DNA of 64,000 nt from Marinilactibacillus psychrotolerans (GCF_900101525.1 NZ_FMZD01000012.1:22204-86203), one strand, 5' to 3'. Shown: positions 7,993 through 17,179, counted from the first letter of the stretch. Notes: a model not told the origin generated them from the sequence alone. A program made the numbers and translations.

Positions 7993-9261
7993 ATGTTCAA
8001 TTTACTAAAAAAAGATCTTTTAACACTTTCAAAAAACAAGAGCGAGATGATTGAATTGTTATTGACGCCCTTTTTGCTTATTTCTATTTTAGGATTTGCT
8101 TTAGGCAACCTAATGAATAATACAAGCAGTCCTATAGAAACTGGCAAGATTGGAATAGTAAATCAACAAAACTACGAAGAAGATTTATCCAGACTGGAAG
8201 AAGACTTAGAGAATGAAAATATACCTAAAGAGACCATGAAAAATCTTTTAGATTCTAGTGTATCTATTGATCCGATCAACCAGTTAAAAACTTTCCTTAG
8301 AAGTGATGAGATAAAAGAAATAATGGAGGTTAAAGATTTCGATGATATAAAGTCAGCAGAAAAGGCTTTAGAGAATGATGAAATACAAGGAATTATAGAG
8401 ATACCCAAAGAATTTAGCTATATCACTTGGAGAAATGTATTATTTGAGGATAAAGCAACTACAAATTTCGACCTTAAGGTTCAGGATAAGAGTCAATTAA
8501 ATGCTGTTGTTTTAGAAAGCCTTCTTAATAGTTTTGTAGAAGAATATAATTTGCAAAGTTCAATTGCAATGACGGATAAAGAAAAGGTAAATCTAGATAA
8601 TTCAAATAATAATGGCAAAATGATCAATATCTCTACTGAAGATCCAGTAAATTCATTTCAGTACTACACTATTGGCATGGGTGTTTTCTTTGCTTTCAGT
8701 ACCGGAACAATTATCGCAGCTCGTTCCTACAGAGAAAAAGAACAACATGTATTTGCAAGAATTATGTTGACGAACACCTCTCCAAATACTTATTTATTAA
8801 GCAAACTACTCTCTGGAACGATATTAACGTTTTTACAATTAGGTATTATTTTTATTTTCTCTACTCTGATTTTCGGTACTTTTGGAGGTAAGGATGTATC
8901 ATTTTGGATAAATATGATGATAATTACGTTCATCTATTCATTATTAATTGGGAGTATTACAAGTTTATTAACCTCCCTATCATTACGATCAAATAGTGCA
9001 TCGAATGTAGGATTTTTCAGTTCATTTACTGCTGCGTTAGCCTTTTTAGGCGGAAGTTTCACACCGGTTGAAACCTTTTCTGAATCAATCAAGACCATTG
9101 GAAACTGGACTCCCAATGGGGCAGTATTAACTTCTTATCTTCAAATTATGCTTGGATTCGATTTAATAGAGGTGATGCCGTTATTGATAAGAGTCATTGC
9201 GATGATGGGTATTTTTGTGATTATTGCAATTTACGTGTTTCCTAAAAGGAGGTTGAACTAA
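7993..9261 (+). CDS. ABC-2 family permease, LnrM-like
   Basis: 422 residues. The layout is typical of ABC-2 permeases with a large outer loop: one membrane helix near 22-42, then about 170 mostly acidic and polar residues expected outside the cell (residues 45-215), then five or so helices from 220 to 415. The outer loop is rich in Glu, Asp and Asn. Start ATG at 7993 follows GGGGGTGG. The next permease begins directly after the stop codon. It forms the membrane channel with the neighbouring permease, driven by the upstream ATPase. By gene order it corresponds to YfiM/LnrM. Confidence 0.88.
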   Translation: MFNLLKKDLLTLSKNKSEMIELLLTPFLLISILGFALGNLMNNTSSPIETGKIGIVNQQNYEEDLSRLEEDLENENIPKETMKNLLDSSVSIDPINQLKTFLRSDEIKEIMEVKDFDDIKSAEKALENDEIQGIIEIPKEFSYITWRNVLFEDKATTNFDLKVQDKSQLNAVVLESLLNSFVEEYNLQSSIAMTDKEKVNLDNSNNNGKMINISTEDPVNSFQYYTIGMGVFFAFSTGTIIAARSYREKEQHVFARIMLTNTSPNTYLLSKLLSGTILTFLQLGIIFIFSTLIFGTFGGKDVSFWINMMIITFIYSLLIGSITSLLTSLSLRSNSASNVGFFSSFTAALAFLGGSFTPVETFSESIKTIGNWTPNGAVLTSYLQIMLGFDLIEVMPLLIRVIAMMGIFVIIAIYVFPKRRLN

Positions 9262-10335
9262 ATGTGGACAGTCTATCAAATGCAGTGGAAGAGGTTAATT
9301 AAGAATCCTTTGTTCGTTTTACTATTTTCAGGGTTAACCTTATTAATGGTAAATGTAATAGCTGGTTCTCAGGGTAGTGATACTATTCCAGTTAGGGTAT
9401 ATAGTGAAACTTTTACAGGAGAACAATTAGCTGATAGGGTAGAGGAATTAAACCATAATGCTTCATTTGATTTTATTCCAGCGGAAGCTGATAAAGTTAG
9501 AAAAGATATTAGAATGGATAACTATAGTTTTGCACTTGAATTAAATGATGATGCCTATCAATACTTGGTTGGTAGAGAAAGTTCACAATTACCGATTGTT
9601 AAACAATATGTGAATCAATTTTACAGAGAGAAAAAGATAATAAATGAAGTTAAGAAACTTCATCCTGAAAGAGAAGTTAAATTGAAAGAGGCAATAAGCT
9701 TTGATGTAAGTTCTCTTTCGACTTTTGGATCGGGGATTACAAATATTTCTGTGATGTTAGGAATGACCTTTTATTTTTCAATATATTCGATTATGTTTTT
9801 AATGATTAAATTATTTGAAGAAAAAACATACGGAACCTGGAATCGATTAATCTTTTCTCCTGTTTCTAAGACTAGAATATATATAGGACACTTACTATTT
9901 TATTTTTCTATAGGCGTTATACAAATATTTACACTGTTAATTATTCTGAGTCAAATGCTCTCAATAAAAATAAGTGGACATTATTTAACGCTACTATTGA
10001 TTATTCTCGCTTTTATTTTATCAATCGTATCATTAGGAATACTACTGACAGCATTAGCCAAATCAATTTCTGCCTTACAGGTAGTTATCCCTATTGTAGC
10101 AACTTCAATGGCAATGATTGGCGGAGCTTTTTGGCCTTTACAACTTGTCGACAATCCTATTTTATTATTTGCAGCTGAATTAATGCCGATTAAACATGCT
10201 GTCTATGGAATTGTTGAAACACTTATCTATAATAAGAGTCTACTGAATTCTTTAGAACCCATAGGGTATTTATTGCTTTGTAGTGTTTTATTTATGGGAA
10301 TTGGAATCAATTTAATGGAAAGAGCAACAGAATAA
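9262..10335 (+). CDS. ABC-2 family permease, LnrN-like
   Basis: 357 residues, same overall build as the preceding permease: an N-terminal helix near 16-34, an extracellular stretch to about residue 165, then five to six helices. It shares the conserved region GTWNRLIFSPVSKTRIYIGHLL that connects the second and third helices in ABC-2 permeases, and LGILLTALAKS and ATSMAMIGGAFWPLQ near the C-terminal helices. ATG follows the upstream TAA with no gap, and GGAGG lies inside the end of the previous gene. It ends the LnrLMN-like operon and is the second half of the heterodimeric channel. Confidence 0.88.
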   Translation: MWTVYQMQWKRLIKNPLFVLLFSGLTLLMVNVIAGSQGSDTIPVRVYSETFTGEQLADRVEELNHNASFDFIPAEADKVRKDIRMDNYSFALELNDDAYQYLVGRESSQLPIVKQYVNQFYREKKIINEVKKLHPEREVKLKEAISFDVSSLSTFGSGITNISVMLGMTFYFSIYSIMFLMIKLFEEKTYGTWNRLIFSPVSKTRIYIGHLLFYFSIGVIQIFTLLIILSQMLSIKISGHYLTLLLIILAFILSIVSLGILLTALAKSISALQVVIPIVATSMAMIGGAFWPLQLVDNPILLFAAELMPIKHAVYGIVETLIYNKSLLNSLEPIGYLLLCSVLFMGIGINLMERATE

Positions 10336-10350
10336 TAGGATTTAATTATG

Positions 10351-10403
10351 TTGACCACCCTGGTCAAAAGTGATAAAATGAATTTATCGACCAGGGTGGT
10401 CAC
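10351..10403 (+). promoter_or_regulatory. TetR promoter with two operators
   Basis: TTGACC (10351-10356), 17-base spacer, TAAAAT (10374-10379) form a good SigA promoter. Operator 1, TTGACCACCCTGGTCAA (10351-10367), overlaps the -35. Operator 2, GACCAGGGTGGTC (10389-10401), lies just after the predicted start. Each is a GACCA-N3-TGGTC palindrome, and the two are reverse complements of each other, with 37 bases between their centres. This is the layout of an autoregulated TetR promoter. The two arms could also pair in RNA. Confidence 0.75.
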
Positions 10404-10431
10404 TTTTTGTTATAGATAAGGAGCGTTAGTT

Positions 10432-11073
10432 GTGAATGAAGGATTTAATAAACTTTCATTAGAAAAACAGAATATAATTTTAAATGCAGCATACAAAGAA
10501 TTTACGGAAAATGGATATGAAAAAGCATCTACTAATATCATCGCTAAAAATGGAGAAATTGGAAAAGGGACCTTATTTTATTACTTTGGGAATAAGCGAA
10601 AACTGTTTGATTTTTTAATTAATACTTCTTTTCAGTTAACCTATGAGGAGTATTTCAATAAAATAGATTTTGAGCAGACGGATTTTTTCAAACGTCTGGT
10701 AGAAGTGAGTCAATTAAAACAGCAAGTATATAAAAAATATCAGGCGCCTATGGGGTTTATTTCAAAAATTCTTATAAATACCGGCGAATTTGATTTGTCA
10801 GAAGAACAAATCAAAAAAAGAGCCATTGTAGAAGAAACATGGGCCCAAGTATTGAAGAAAAATATCGATTTTTCAAAATTCAGAGAGGATCTTCCTCAAG
10901 AAATTACGTTTAATTTTATCAGATGGACACTCGAAGGATACCGTCAAGAATTAGAAATGAGAGTCAAACAAAACGAAGATTTTTTAATGGATGAAGAAAA
11001 TATCAAAACTTATTACGATGAATATTTCAGCTATGTAAAAATGCTAAAAAAGATTTATTATAAAAAAATCTAG
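10432..11073 (+). CDS. TetR/AcrR family transcriptional regulator
   Basis: 213 residues with GTG start, 9 bases after AAGGAG. The N-terminal helix-turn-helix is clear: ILNAAYKEFTENGYEKASTNIIAKNGEIGKGTLFYYF near residues 15-52, followed by the usual NKRKLFDFLI. The C-terminal ligand-binding domain is helical and has no recognisable ligand signature. It is followed by an exporter ATPase and permease, so it probably represses that operon and its own gene through the two palindromes upstream. The inducing compound is unknown but is likely to be a substrate of the exporter. Confidence 0.93.
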   Translation: MNEGFNKLSLEKQNIILNAAYKEFTENGYEKASTNIIAKNGEIGKGTLFYYFGNKRKLFDFLINTSFQLTYEEYFNKIDFEQTDFFKRLVEVSQLKQQVYKKYQAPMGFISKILINTGEFDLSEEQIKKRAIVEETWAQVLKKNIDFSKFREDLPQEITFNFIRWTLEGYRQELEMRVKQNEDFLMDEENIKTYYDEYFSYVKMLKKIYYKKI

Positions 11074-11098
11074 ATTAAAAATATTGGAGGGAGATCAA

Positions 11099-11998
11099 AT
11101 GAGTATTCTAGAAATTAAAAATTTATCAAAGTTATTCGGAAAGCAAGCAGCTTTAGAAGATGTATCTTTTAAGCTAGAGGAAGGAGAAATTTTGGGATTT
11201 ATTGGTCCTAATGGAGCGGGGAAATCTACTACTATCAAGATTATATTAGGTATGCTTAAAGCAACTAAAGGATCAGTGACTTTATTTGGTAAAGACGCTT
11301 GGAATGAGGCGGTTGAAGTACATAAAAGAATTGCATATGTACCAGGAGACGTGAATCTTTGGCCGAATCTAACAGGAGGAGAAGTCATTGATTTATTTTT
11401 AAGTATGCGCGGTGTAAAAGTAGAAACAGTAAAAAAGGAAGAATTGATGAAAGAATTCGAATTCGATCCAACTAAAAAATGCAGAAGCTATTCGAAGGGG
11501 AACAGACAAAAAGTTGCTCTAATTGCTGCGTTTGCAGCAGATGCAGATTTGTACATTTTAGATGAACCCACTTCAGGTCTTGACCCTCTTCAAGAACGAG
11601 TTTTCCAAGAGCATATTAAAAAAGTGAAAGAAAAAGGTGCTAGTGTACTATTATCGAGTCATATTTTATCAGAAGTAGAGCAGCTCTGTGATACAGTAGC
11701 AATTATTCGTAAAGGTAAAATAGTGGAATCTGGAAACCTTGATGACTTGAGACATTTAACGCGTACTCAAGTGAAGTTACAAGTAAAAGAGGCTGCCGAT
11801 TATTTGCAAGAAAAAAACTATATTCATGAATTTATACAAGAAAAAGATACTGTTTTCTTTCAATTAGATTCTAATCATACGGAAGATTTGATTCAAGAAA
11901 TCCAAGGTTTGGGGGTATTGAAATTTGAAAGTACGCCTTCTAAACTGGAAGATTTGTTTATGAGACATTATTCTAGAAGCTCGGAAGGTGATGTGTGA
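11099..11998 (+). CDS. ABC exporter ATP-binding protein of the TetR operon
   Basis: 299 residues from ATG at 11099, with GGAGGGAG 5-6 bases upstream; the TTG at 11084 lies inside that site and is not the start. Walker A GPNGAGKST is near 37, Walker B LYILDEPTSGLDP near 152 and H-loop SSHILSEVEQ near 187. The signature motif is unusual: YSKGNRQKVALIAAF in place of LSGGQ. The changed Lys and Asn are common in this exporter branch. It is followed, with overlapping stop and start, by a large two-domain permease, a pairing seen in putative polyketide-antibiotic exporters (TnrB3-like, COG3559). Substrate unknown. Confidence 0.92.
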   Translation: MSILEIKNLSKLFGKQAALEDVSFKLEEGEILGFIGPNGAGKSTTIKIILGMLKATKGSVTLFGKDAWNEAVEVHKRIAYVPGDVNLWPNLTGGEVIDLFLSMRGVKVETVKKEELMKEFEFDPTKKCRSYSKGNRQKVALIAAFAADADLYILDEPTSGLDPLQERVFQEHIKKVKEKGASVLLSSHILSEVEQLCDTVAIIRKGKIVESGNLDDLRHLTRTQVKLQVKEAADYLQEKNYIHEFIQEKDTVFFQLDSNHTEDLIQEIQGLGVLKFESTPSKLEDLFMRHYSRSSEGDV

Positions 11999-13596
11999 TG
12001 CAATCATTTAAACAGTCAAAGAGGCTGCTTTATTTTTCTCTTAAAAGAGAAAAAATTAAACTATTGTTTTGGCTAACGGGTTGTTTATCATTTGTTTTGA
12101 TAGGAATTACTGCTTTTGTTTTTATTTATGATGATCCAATTGACAGGCAGGCAATGGTAGGTGCTATGTCAAATCCAGCAATGGAAGCTTTGTTTGGGAA
12201 AGTAATTGGCATAGACAACTATACGATTGGTGCTATGTATTCACATACAATGACTGTGATGACTTTGTCATTAATTTCAATCAGTGCAATTCTTCTAGTT
12301 GTGAGAAATACTAGGCTGGAGGAAGAAGAAGGAATGATTGAAGTTTTCCGATCCTTGCCTACTGGTAAATTAGCTCATACCACTTCAGCAATGGTATTAC
12401 TTGCTATATACAACATTATACTTGCGTTACTTTCCACTATTATACTGATTGCTTTTGGTGATAATAGTATGGATGTGAATGGCGCCGTATTAACTGGCGT
12501 TATTTATGGTTTAGTGGGTATTTTTTATGGTTCAGTTGCATTGTTGTTTTCACAGTTATCCAGCAGTAGTAGAAATGCTACTATGTATTCATTGCTTTTT
12601 TTAGGATTAACCTATCTTATGAGAATTATAGGAGATACAGGTATTGAGTGGTTAAGCTGGATTTCCCCGTTAGGTCTATTATATAGAACAAAACCGTTTG
12701 TCACTAATGATTGGATGCCCGTTCTGCTTATATTGATTGGAACATTGTTATTCATTAGTATAGCGTTTGTCCTTCAAAACTATCGAGATTTAGGTTCTGG
12801 TTTACTACCGTCTAAGGCTGGCAGCCGTTCTGCTTCAAAACTTTTGAAGACCGTTCCTGGTTTGGCATTAAATCTGCTTAAAACCCCGCTATTGATCTGG
12901 AGCCTTTCACTTATTGTGCTTGGAGTGACATATGGATCTGTAATGGGTGATTTAGAGACATTGATAGCGGGGAATGAAGTGATTGGAAAAATTATTGAAA
13001 ATAATCCTGATCAGAATATTGTGAATCAATTTATAGCTATTATATTAGGCTTATTATCCATAGCAACGGTTATTCCAGTTGTTCAGATATTAATGAAATT
13101 ATACAGTGAAGAGAAAAAAGGACGATCTGTTTATCTTTTAGTAGGGAAACGGTCAAAAAATTATGTATTAGGGATATTTGTTGCTTTAAGTTTCTTGGTC
13201 AGTATTTTATTACAAACTATTCAAGTTTCTGCTTTTGCAGCAGCAGTTATGACTACTCAAGTCAAGGGTATTGTTTTTACTGATATCTTATTAAGCGGCT
13301 TAGTGTACCTTCCAGCGCTATGGACCATGATTGGTCTGGTTATTTTATTATTTGGCTGGTTGCCTAGAATGATTTTTAGTACTTGGATCCTGTTAGGGTT
13401 TAGTTTTGTAATACTTTATTTTTCAAATTTGTTTGATATACCAGAATGGCTTAAAGGAATTTCTCCATTTTATCATGTGCCAGATGTTTTGGCTGGAGAA
13501 ATGAGTTTTCTCCGTTTATTTGTACTTTTAATACTGGGTATTTTATTCAGTTTTATAGGATTTATAGGATTCAACAAAAGAGATAGTATAATATAA
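11998..13596 (+). CDS. large ABC permease, putative polyketide-antibiotic exporter type
   Basis: About 532 residues with roughly twelve membrane helices in two halves (residues 20-260 and 290-530), so one polypeptide can form the whole channel. I prefer ATG at 11998, which shares its A with the TGA of the ATPase gene and has GGAAGGTG 7 bases upstream. GTG at 11995 is the alternative. Conserved regions include RNTRLEEEEGMIEVFRSLP near 102 in the first half and KLYSEEKKGRSVYLLVGKR near 365 in the second half, which look like the coupling helices that face the ATPase. A terminator follows, ending the TetR-ATPase-permease operon. Confidence 0.9.
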   Translation: MQSFKQSKRLLYFSLKREKIKLLFWLTGCLSFVLIGITAFVFIYDDPIDRQAMVGAMSNPAMEALFGKVIGIDNYTIGAMYSHTMTVMTLSLISISAILLVVRNTRLEEEEGMIEVFRSLPTGKLAHTTSAMVLLAIYNIILALLSTIILIAFGDNSMDVNGAVLTGVIYGLVGIFYGSVALLFSQLSSSSRNATMYSLLFLGLTYLMRIIGDTGIEWLSWISPLGLLYRTKPFVTNDWMPVLLILIGTLLFISIAFVLQNYRDLGSGLLPSKAGSRSASKLLKTVPGLALNLLKTPLLIWSLSLIVLGVTYGSVMGDLETLIAGNEVIGKIIENNPDQNIVNQFIAIILGLLSIATVIPVVQILMKLYSEEKKGRSVYLLVGKRSKNYVLGIFVALSFLVSILLQTIQVSAFAAAVMTTQVKGIVFTDILLSGLVYLPALWTMIGLVILLFGWLPRMIFSTWILLGFSFVILYFSNLFDIPEWLKGISPFYHVPDVLAGEMSFLRLFVLLILGILFSFIGFIGFNKRDSII

Positions 13597-13606
13597 TCTA
13601 AATAAT

Positions 13607-13647
13607 AGTCAGATTTGAGACGACTCCGTCTTAGGTCTGATTTTTAT
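13607..13647 (+). terminator. terminator after the exporter operon
   Basis: Stem AGTCAGATTTGAGACG / CGTCTTAGGTCTGATT with G-T pairs (13607-13642), then TTTTT. Confidence 0.8.
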
Positions 13648-13651
13648 ATTT

Positions 13652-13670
13652 TACTGCATCTGATGTAGTA
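13652..13670. promoter_or_regulatory. near-palindromic operator upstream of the PadR gene
   Basis: TACTGCATCTGATGTAGTA is a 19-base near-perfect palindrome (one mismatched pair) just upstream of the padR-type gene. A related half-site, AGATGAAGTA, occurs at about 13709. PadR regulators usually bind such ATGTA/TACAT-like palindromes and repress themselves. The promoter is not certain: TATACT at about 13690 is a possible -10. Confidence 0.55.
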
Positions 13671-13748
13671 ATATAAAATAAAATTTGCTATACTGATTAC
13701 AACGACAGATGAAGTAATTTAAAATCAATACGTAAAGAGGTGAGGTGA

Positions 13749-14081
13749 ATGATCAGTAGTGATGTTAGTAGAGGATATAATGATTCATTTATCTTATCAA
13801 TATTGATTGAAGGGGATTCTTATGGATATGAGATTTCGAAGCAGATTAGAGAACGAACAGAGGGTCAATATGTTATGAAAGAGACAACCTTATATCCAGC
13901 TTTCACTCGGTTGAAGAAAAAAGGATATATTACTTCCTATCCGGGAAATGAAACACAAGGACGTAAAAGAACCTATTACAAAGTAACAGCTAAAGGTAAA
14001 GGATTTTTCTTAGAGAAAGAAAAGGAATGGTTATTAACTAAGTCTGTTGTTGATACATTTTTTGGAGGTGGAGAAAATTGA
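13749..14081 (+). CDS. PadR family transcriptional regulator
   Basis: 110 residues, the normal size of the small PadR class. A winged helix covers residues 10-85: FILSILIEGDSYGYEISKQI near 14-33, then TLYPAFTRLKKKGYITSY near 47-64 and the wing GRKRTYYKVTAKG near 72-84. Start ATG follows AGAGGTGAGGTGA. It overlaps the next gene by four bases, coupling it to a HAAS-domain membrane protein. PadR-HAAS pairs are common in Firmicutes, where the membrane partner is thought to modulate the regulator or an envelope process. Confidence 0.92.
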   Translation: MISSDVSRGYNDSFILSILIEGDSYGYEISKQIRERTEGQYVMKETTLYPAFTRLKKKGYITSYPGNETQGRKRTYYKVTAKGKGFFLEKEKEWLLTKSVVDTFFGGGEN

Positions 14082-15058
14082 ATACAATAGAGGAATATGT
14101 AGATAAAATGTTTAAACAAGTTGTAAAGACTGAAGAAACGGAACAACTGAGAATAGATATATTAGCAAATATGGAAGATCGTTATCTAGCCTTGATTGAA
14201 GAAGGAGCATCTGAAAACGAAGCAATTGGAACCGTAATTGTGGAATTTGGAAATATTGAAGAAGTATTAGATGAAATGGGTCTGAACTATGAGAAAACTC
14301 CAGATGAAATGGATATTGAAGATGTGTTAGTTGTTGAATTAGCTGATGCACATGAGTATATTGAAGCAAGAAGCAAAGCGGGAATGGGAATTGGGCTAGG
14401 AGTACTAGCTTGTTCAGTAGGACTTGGTGGACTTGTATCCACATTTTCTTTTTTAGCAATGGGGAATGATGGACCATTATTTATTGGAATGATCTGGTTA
14501 TTGATTTTCAGCTGTTTAGGCGTAGCTCAATTTATTTTTCAAGGGTTGCGTTTATCGAATTACAAACAGTACGATAAGCCGTTTATATTGGTGCCGGAAG
14601 CTCGGGAAACAATTGAAGTTCTTTCCAAAAATTATAAAAAATCTCATGGTTTGAGTATAGTTTTCGGAGTTGTATTATGCATTTTTTCCTTATTTCCCGT
14701 AATATTCGGCGCATTCATGTATTCTGAAGCAGCTATGTTTTTAGGTGCAGGCGTTATGTTTGTTCTAGCCAGTGTAGGTGTCCTATTATTTATCTATACA
14801 GGAATGAAATGGACAGGCTATCAAAACTTATTAAGAAAGGGTAAAACCGTAGAAGAGGTCATAGCCGCTAGAGACTATAGTAGAAGAAAAACAAAAATTG
14901 AAAATCTACTTGAAAATATCTACTGGCCAAGTATCGTTGTTTTATATATGATCATAAGCTTTAGTACGAACTCTTGGGCATGGTCTTGGATATTATTTCC
15001 AATTGGTGGAATATTAGAAAGTACTATTGAAGCGATGTTTGGCATTGAAGACGATTGA
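14078..15058 (+). CDS. HAAS/permease-prefix domain membrane protein
   Basis: 326 residues, TTG start with GGAGGTGG 6-7 bases upstream, overlapping the PadR stop. Residues 1-80 form a helical cytosolic domain (EEYVDKMFKQVVKTEETEQLRIDILANMEDRY and the repeated EASENEAIGTVIVEFG-type motif) characteristic of HAAS, also called permease prefix domain 1. Residues 100-320 contain about five to six membrane helices. Proteins of this build accompany PadR regulators and are implied in envelope-stress control. The mechanism is not established, and no enzymatic motif is visible. It is the last gene before a terminator. Confidence 0.85.
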   Translation: MNTIEEYVDKMFKQVVKTEETEQLRIDILANMEDRYLALIEEGASENEAIGTVIVEFGNIEEVLDEMGLNYEKTPDEMDIEDVLVVELADAHEYIEARSKAGMGIGLGVLACSVGLGGLVSTFSFLAMGNDGPLFIGMIWLLIFSCLGVAQFIFQGLRLSNYKQYDKPFILVPEARETIEVLSKNYKKSHGLSIVFGVVLCIFSLFPVIFGAFMYSEAAMFLGAGVMFVLASVGVLLFIYTGMKWTGYQNLLRKGKTVEEVIAARDYSRRKTKIENLLENIYWPSIVVLYMIISFSTNSWAWSWILFPIGGILESTIEAMFGIEDD

Positions 15059-15103
15059 ATCTATTAAAATACTAAAAGGATATTCGGCATTTGATATGAT
15101 AGG

Positions 15104-15157
15104 CTCCTAATAAAGTAGAAATAATAAGAATTCTACTACTTTATTAGGAGTTTTTTT
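15104..15157 (+). terminator. terminator after the PadR-HAAS operon
   Basis: 15-base perfect stem CTCCTAATAAAGTAG (15104-15118) / CTACTTTATTAGGAG (15136-15150), then seven T. Confidence 0.92.
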
Positions 15158-15444
15158 ATTATAGAGAAAATCGAATTTTTTGGTACCATGCTATTTTTCG
15201 CAATAGCTTATTAATTTTTAAGACTCAATTATTGTATTTCGTATAGTAAAATATCATATTCATATTCTTTACTATTCTGTTATTTTTTACCCTGTTTACT
15301 CTTTTAGAGTATTTCGTTGTGCACAAAAAATGTATGAGTAAACTAATAAAACTAGAGGATGACTAGAAATTAGTAACCTCTTCTTGTACACTAACTGTTG
15401 AAGAGAATAATTGTATGTATTATTTATTGAAATGAGTGAATGTT
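15158..15444. other. intergenic region before the response regulator
   Basis: AT-rich region of about 290 bases with no gene. A weak promoter candidate is TTGTAC at about 15384 with AATAAT 16-17 bases further on. GAGTG at about 15434 serves as ribosome binding site. Confidence 0.4.
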
Positions 15445-16134
15445 ATGAAGAAAATTTTGATTGTAGAAGATGATAATGCTATTAATGAGCTGCTTTTTGA
15501 CTTGTTAAATGAAGAATATGAAGTAATGCAAGCTTTTGCTGGATCAGAAGCTAAAAGAATAGTAGAAAAGGAATCATTCGATTTAATTATACTGGATCTC
15601 ATGCTGCCAGGTATTTCTGGTGAAGAATTTATTAGATTATTCAGACTGAGTTCAAGTGTACCTATCATTGTGATTACTGCTAAAGCAGAAGTAGACGTAC
15701 TAGCTAACGTACTGAGCTTAGGGGCAAATGATTATATACCAAAACCTTTTAATACGATAGAGGTGAAAGCAAGAATAAAGGCACAATTAAGGAATTATAT
15801 AGACCAACAATCAGACGAACAAACGCTTTATAAGGTTGGATCGATCGAAATGGATCATGCAACGAGGGTTGTTACTGTAAATCATTTGGCTGTAAACTTA
15901 ACGCAAAAAGAATACGACTTGTTAAAGTGTTTTTTAGAGCATCCCCAAAAGGTGTTTACTAAAGCAAATTTATTTGAGACTGTTTGGAACGAGCCTTATT
16001 TTGGTGATGATAATACGATTTCTGTACATATATCAAGATTGAGATCGAAATTAAGCCATCATCATGGTGAAGAACTAATCGAAACGGTTTGGGGAGTTGG
16101 CTTTAAATTAAAAAAGGACTTAAGTAATTTCTGA
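15445..16134 (+). CDS. response regulator, OmpR/PhoB family
   Basis: 229 residues from ATG at 15445; a GTG at 15436 is an alternative three codons earlier. The receiver domain has the acidic pair in IVEDDN near 8, the phosphorylated Asp in LILDLMLPGISGEE near 51 and the conserved Lys in YIPKPF near 101. The winged-helix output domain (residues 125-228) has LTQKEYDLLKCFLEHP and ISVHISRLRSKL. Its kinase is probably the one at 18010, with the ABC exporter genes lying between them. This order (regulator, ATPase, permease, kinase) resembles lantibiotic or bacitracin response modules. A direct repeat just after the gene is the likely binding site for exporter control. Confidence 0.93.
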   Translation: MKKILIVEDDNAINELLFDLLNEEYEVMQAFAGSEAKRIVEKESFDLIILDLMLPGISGEEFIRLFRLSSSVPIIVITAKAEVDVLANVLSLGANDYIPKPFNTIEVKARIKAQLRNYIDQQSDEQTLYKVGSIEMDHATRVVTVNHLAVNLTQKEYDLLKCFLEHPQKVFTKANLFETVWNEPYFGDDNTISVHISRLRSKLSHHHGEELIETVWGVGFKLKKDLSNF

Positions 16135-16138
16135 AGAT

Positions 16139-16197
16139 TTAAGACTTTTGTAAGAATCACTTCAGACTTATGAAATAAGTGTACTTTAAAATAAAAT
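16139..16197 (+). promoter_or_regulatory. direct repeat and promoter upstream of the ABC genes
   Basis: TTAAGACTTTTG (16139-16150) and TTCAGACTTATG (16161-16172) match at 10 of 12 positions and are 22 bases apart, two helical turns. OmpR-type regulators bind such tandem repeats. A promoter TTATGA (16168-16173), 18-base spacer, TAAAAT (16192-16197) overlaps the second copy. The regulator just upstream is the obvious candidate binder. Confidence 0.55.
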
Positions 16198-16258
16198 TTA
16201 ATAAGAGAAAGTATGATAATAAATTCTTTTATAAACTTATAATACGAGGAGTGACATA

Positions 16259-17179
16259 ATGGAGAATATTATAGAAACAGTCGATTTGACTAAACGCTAT
16301 AGTAAAGCTGTAGCACTTGATAGTGTTTCTATTCACGTAAGACAAGGTGAAATCTACGGTCTAATTGGTAAAAATGGAGCCGGAAAGTCTACGCTTTTTA
16401 AAACAATGATGGGGTTAGCACCCTATTCTTCAGGTGAAGTTAAAATGTTTGGAGATAGTTCAACTAGTGGATTAAATAAGGCCCATCATAGAATTGGTTT
16501 TATGATGGGGGCACACTTTTTTCCTTATCTTTCTGCAAGAGAAAATTTAGAATATTTCAGGAAATTAAAAGGGATTCCAGATAAAACTGAAGTGGATCGT
16601 GTTTTGAAATTAGTTGAAATGGAAAAAGTCAAAAAAAAATTCAAATCATTTTCTATGGGGATGAAGCAGCGTGTAAGTATCGCGAATGCTCTGATGGGCT
16701 ATCCTGATATAGTAGTGCTAGATGAACCAATTAATGGTCTGGATCCTCAAGGAATTGCTGATTTTCGCCACTTGGTTCAAAAACTTAATAAAGAGAATAA
16801 GACTACTTTTATGGTTTCCTCTCACATATTAGGTGAATTAGGGATGATGGCAACACGATTTGGTTTTATTCATGATGGTCGACTAGTTGAAGAGATTGAT
16901 CGTGAGGTCATTCGAAATAAAACCAAAGAACAAGTCATCGTTAAAGTGAGCGATATAGAGAAAGCTACTTGTTTACTGGAAGAAAAATTTGAATCAATTG
17001 AATATACGGTAAATGGAGATAAAGAATTAGTCATTATGAAAATGACAGATCGTACTGCCGAAATTGCGGCTTTATTCGTTCAAAATGATCTGAGTCTTTA
17101 TAAGTTGGATACCCAAGAAATATCGATTGAAGATTACTATTTACAGCTTATTGCTAAAGGAGGAGCGAATAATGTTTAA
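16259..17179 (+). CDS. ABC exporter ATP-binding protein, BcrA-like
   Basis: 306 residues. Walker A GKNGAGKST is near 39, signature FSMGMKQRVSIANAL near 136, Walker B IVVLDEPINGLDP near 155 and H-loop SSHILGELG near 190. The C-terminal 90 residues are the usual extension of lantibiotic-immunity and bacitracin-export ATPases (LanF/BcrA group). The start has GAGGAGTGAC upstream. It overlaps the permease gene by 8 bases. It should energise the 264-residue permease and, by context, protect against a cell-wall-active peptide sensed by the flanking two-component pair. This role is inferred from layout, not from substrate evidence. Confidence 0.92.
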   Translation: MENIIETVDLTKRYSKAVALDSVSIHVRQGEIYGLIGKNGAGKSTLFKTMMGLAPYSSGEVKMFGDSSTSGLNKAHHRIGFMMGAHFFPYLSARENLEYFRKLKGIPDKTEVDRVLKLVEMEKVKKKFKSFSMGMKQRVSIANALMGYPDIVVLDEPINGLDPQGIADFRHLVQKLNKENKTTFMVSSHILGELGMMATRFGFIHDGRLVEEIDREVIRNKTKEQVIVKVSDIEKATCLLEEKFESIEYTVNGDKELVIMKMTDRTAEIAALFVQNDLSLYKLDTQEISIEDYYLQLIAKGGANNV

